Below are positions 61,821 through 64,000 of a DNA stretch of 64,000 bases, in pieces; the stretch's first letter is position 1; every line of letters starts with the position of its first letter. The position numbers and the translations under genes are program-made. The stretch spans positions 1-64,000 of the forward strand of contig DDWS01000004.1 of NCBI GenBank assembly GCA_002347685.1, in the 5' to 3' direction. Source of the stretch: Syntrophaceae bacterium UBA2280. GTDB lineage: Bacteria; Desulfobacterota; Syntrophia; Syntrophales; Smithellaceae. The notes beneath the pieces were generated by a model. The model had not been told where the DNA came from and made no database searches. It worked only from the letters and a program-made list of their open reading frames with translations.

Positions 61821-63416
61821 ATGAAAGAAAATCAAGACAAGAAGAAGGGTCCTTTTTACGCGATTGGCATCGACATGGGTACAAGTGGTACAAAGGTGGC
61901 ATTGGTCGATGATTCCGGCACCATTGTTTCATCCGCCAGGGGAAATGTGGAAACGATTCTCACAAAAGAAGGAGGCGGGGAACAAGACGCAAATGAATGG
62001 TGGCGTCAGATCATGCAACTCATCAAAGATATTGTGGGCAAGGCCGGTATTCCGCCGGAGAAAATCGTGGCGATTGGTACCAGTTCGACATGGTCGAATA
62101 TCGTGGCTGTTGATAAAAACTGTAATCCGCTGATGAATGCGATTATGTGGATGGATACCCGGGGTGCACCATATGTTGCGAAGATCGTGAAGGGATTTCC
62201 AAGCGTGAAAGGATATGGCCTGTCAAAGGTGCTGAAGTGGATGAAAATTCATGGCATCGCGCCGGTCAAATCTGGGATCGATTGTGTCGCTCATATTAAT
62301 TATATTAAACACGAACGTCCGGACATTTACGCAAAAACGTATAGATTTGTTGAACCAATGGATTTCGTTATCTCTCGCATGACGGGCAGGATAATGGCCA
62401 ATCAGTGTACGATGTTTGCGACGATTGCTGTCGACAACAATAAGTGGGGAACAGTTGAGTACAATGATACGTTGTTGAAACTCAGCGGTATCGACAAGGC
62501 CAAACTTCCGGATCTTCTTCCCAATGACTCTGTAGCCGGTACATTACAGCCATCCGTGGCTGCGGAGTTGGGTCTGCTTCCGACAACCAAGGTGATGACG
62601 GGAATCAATGACAATATATCTACAGCTCTCGGTTCGGGAGTTGTCAATGACTTTGACGGGGCTATCATCGTGGGAACAACGCTGGTGATGACAAGCTTTG
62701 TCCCGTTTAAAAAAACCGATCTGGCTCACCTGATCCTCACCATTCCCAGCGCTGTCAAAGATAGATACATCATCATGGGTGTTCAGGGAGCAGGTGGGAG
62801 AAATCTGGAATTTTTAGTAAATAATCTTCTCTTTGCTGAAGATTGCCTGAAGACTGGCCCCATCTCACAAGACATCTACGCGAAGATTGACAGGATCGCT
62901 GCTGAATCTCCGGCAGGGAGTAACGGAGTTATGTATCTTCCCTGGGTGACGGGGACCATCGTACCGGATGAAAATCCCCATGCCCGGGCCGTATTCTTCA
63001 ACCTCGGGATGAATACACTGCGTAGTCATATGTGTCGTGCCGTCATGGAGGGAGTCGCTTTTAACAACTTATGGACGAAAGGTCCAATGGAGAAATTCAC
63101 GGGACATGAGTTTAAGAGTTTCCGCCTGTCCGGAGGCGGGGCACTGTCCAATACCTTCGCCCAGATCCTGGCAGATGTGTTGAATGTGCCTATCCATCAG
63201 GTAGTCGATCCTCTGATTACCTCCGCCCGTGGTTGTGCTCTTTGCGCTTTCATGCTGCTTGGATACCGTTCGAAAGATGAATTGCCGGATCTAGTCAAGA
63301 TCAATCAGACATTCCATCCGGACGTAAAGAACCGCGCAATTTATGACAAGCTCTTTGCCCAATTTATGAAACTTCAAAAACACACCAAGCCGGTGTTTAA
63401 TGCCCTAAACGGATAG
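61821..63416 (+). CDS. FGGY-family carbohydrate kinase (xylulokinase-like)
   Basis: Phosphorylates a sugar or polyol with ATP. The N-terminal phosphate loop GIDMGTSGTKVAL, the middle MTGINDNISTALGSG, and C-terminal RLSGGGALSNTFAQILADVL match the family. The product is 531 residues, similar to xylulokinases. Its place between E3 and lipB ties it to the dehydrogenase complex. Substrate unknown; ketoses, erythritol-type polyols or deoxyketoses are candidates. Confidence 0.88.
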   Translation: MKENQDKKKGPFYAIGIDMGTSGTKVALVDDSGTIVSSARGNVETILTKEGGGEQDANEWWRQIMQLIKDIVGKAGIPPEKIVAIGTSSTWSNIVAVDKNCNPLMNAIMWMDTRGAPYVAKIVKGFPSVKGYGLSKVLKWMKIHGIAPVKSGIDCVAHINYIKHERPDIYAKTYRFVEPMDFVISRMTGRIMANQCTMFATIAVDNNKWGTVEYNDTLLKLSGIDKAKLPDLLPNDSVAGTLQPSVAAELGLLPTTKVMTGINDNISTALGSGVVNDFDGAIIVGTTLVMTSFVPFKKTDLAHLILTIPSAVKDRYIIMGVQGAGGRNLEFLVNNLLFAEDCLKTGPISQDIYAKIDRIAAESPAGSNGVMYLPWVTGTIVPDENPHARAVFFNLGMNTLRSHMCRAVMEGVAFNNLWTKGPMEKFTGHEFKSFRLSGGGALSNTFAQILADVLNVPIHQVVDPLITSARGCALCAFMLLGYRSKDELPDLVKINQTFHPDVKNRAIYDKLFAQFMKLQKHTKPVFNALNG

Positions 63417-63446
63417 AAATGCGAGGAGTGGCTGATCGAGATCACC

Positions 63447-64000
63447 ATGGTAATAGAAATGGCTGTACAGACCAATAAAATAAAAATCATTGACTGGGGA
63501 CTGCTCGATTATGAAACTGCGCTTTCCCGGCAAAGTAAACTTGTCGGGAAGCGCCTCGGCGGTCAGGCAGGAGACTGTCTGATCCTGGTGGAGCATCCCC
63601 CTGTGGTTACCATTGGTAAGAGCGGAAGTTATGAAGATCTCTTGTTGTCGGAAGACCAGATCAGGGCGAAGAAAGTCGGCCTGTATTTCGTCGACCGCGG
63701 GGGCAATGCCACATGCCATGGTCCTGGGCAGATGGTGGCTTATCCGATAATGAAACTCGAACAGAAGGATCTTCAGTTGTATGTCAGAACATTACTGGAC
63801 ACCATTGCCGCAGTGCTGAGGTCTTACGGGCTTGAACCGGAGCTGAAAAAGGGGGATCCCGGCATCTGGGTCCGATGTAAAAAAATTGCCAGTATCGGGA
63901 TAGCGGTCAATCAATGGGTCACCTGTCATGGTGTTGCCCTGAATATTGATAACGATCTTTCCCTATTCAACTGCATTATCCCCTGTGGCCACGAAGGCGA
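63447..64000 (+). CDS. lipB: octanoyltransferase LipB (cut by window edge)
   Basis: Transfers octanoate from acyl carrier protein to lipoyl domains. Visible motifs are EHPPVVTIGK, RGG-ATCHGPGQ, Lys in KKIASIGIAV, and IIPCG with the catalytic Cys. The first 184 codons are present, probably about 80-90 percent of the gene. Classical enzymes have VTYHGPGQ, so the Tyr is a Cys here. The distance from the kinase gene is 30 bases, which ties lipoylation to the complex upstream. Confidence 0.9.
   Translation, partial: MVIEMAVQTNKIKIIDWGLLDYETALSRQSKLVGKRLGGQAGDCLILVEHPPVVTIGKSGSYEDLLLSEDQIRAKKVGLYFVDRGGNATCHGPGQMVAYPIMKLEQKDLQLYVRTLLDTIAAVLRSYGLEPELKKGDPGIWVRCKKIASIGIAVNQWVTCHGVALNIDNDLSLFNCIIPCGHEG

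Overview
The window looks like chromosomal DNA of an anaerobic Gram-negative deltaproteobacterium, probably of the Syntrophus/Smithella (Syntrophales) type. This is inferred from gene content, not from a search. Supporting genes are lipid A and KDO functions (an LpxH-type hydrolase, a KdsD-type isomerase), a membrane pyrophosphatase, anaerobic GlpABC, beta-oxidation enzymes, a pyruvoyl arginine decarboxylase and a sigma-54-type pilin promoter.

Positions 1-9.8 kb (+): a diadenylate cyclase of archaeal DacZ-like architecture, clpB, a DUF1844 gene, ispE, tRNA-Gln, prs, a long L25 gene, pth, and a divergent membrane pyrophosphatase closed by a clear terminator. 9.9-17.7 kb (+): glpK-glpA-glpB-glpC with overlapping stops and starts, a YqhD-like alcohol dehydrogenase, then an OmpA-family porin preceded by a perfect CRP/FNR-type palindrome on a good promoter. 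17.8-31 kb (-): a peptidase-U32 gene, recO, pyrC, pyrB and pyrR behind a PyrR-type attenuator; two tandem lepB genes; DUF456; and secF-secD-yajC-tgt-queA, followed by DUF2065 and mazG. 31-40.3 kb: a frameshifted DMT transporter, a deacetylase of the HDAC fold, a hydantoinase-A family gene, a repeat-rich lipoprotein, YtxH and DUF948 genes, an HNH protein, nadE, folE2 and queD. Queuosine genes (queA, tgt, folE2, queD) recur.

40.3-51.8 kb: pilA behind a sigma-54 promoter, a DUF3592 gene, an IS3 transposase scar, a promoter/operator with a long leader before a FadN-type hydroxyacyl-CoA dehydrogenase/enoyl-CoA hydratase and a thiolase, tRNA-Val, a gamma-class carbonic anhydrase, kdsD, an lpxH-like gene, agmatinase plus pyruvoyl arginine decarboxylase (putrescine from arginine), and initiator tRNA-Met.

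51.8-64 kb: an accessory catabolic locus. A HAD phosphatase and a class II aldolase run leftward. SDR, zinc alcohol dehydrogenase, acoX, E1 alpha, E1 beta, E2, E3, an FGGY sugar kinase and lipB run rightward. The AT-rich spacer between them carries several copies of a 9-base motif. The set resembles an acetoin dehydrogenase operon, but the kinase, aldolase and phosphatase suggest that a phosphorylatable polyol, sugar or deoxyketose is cleaved to an acyl-CoA. This is the best candidate in the window for an undescribed pathway.
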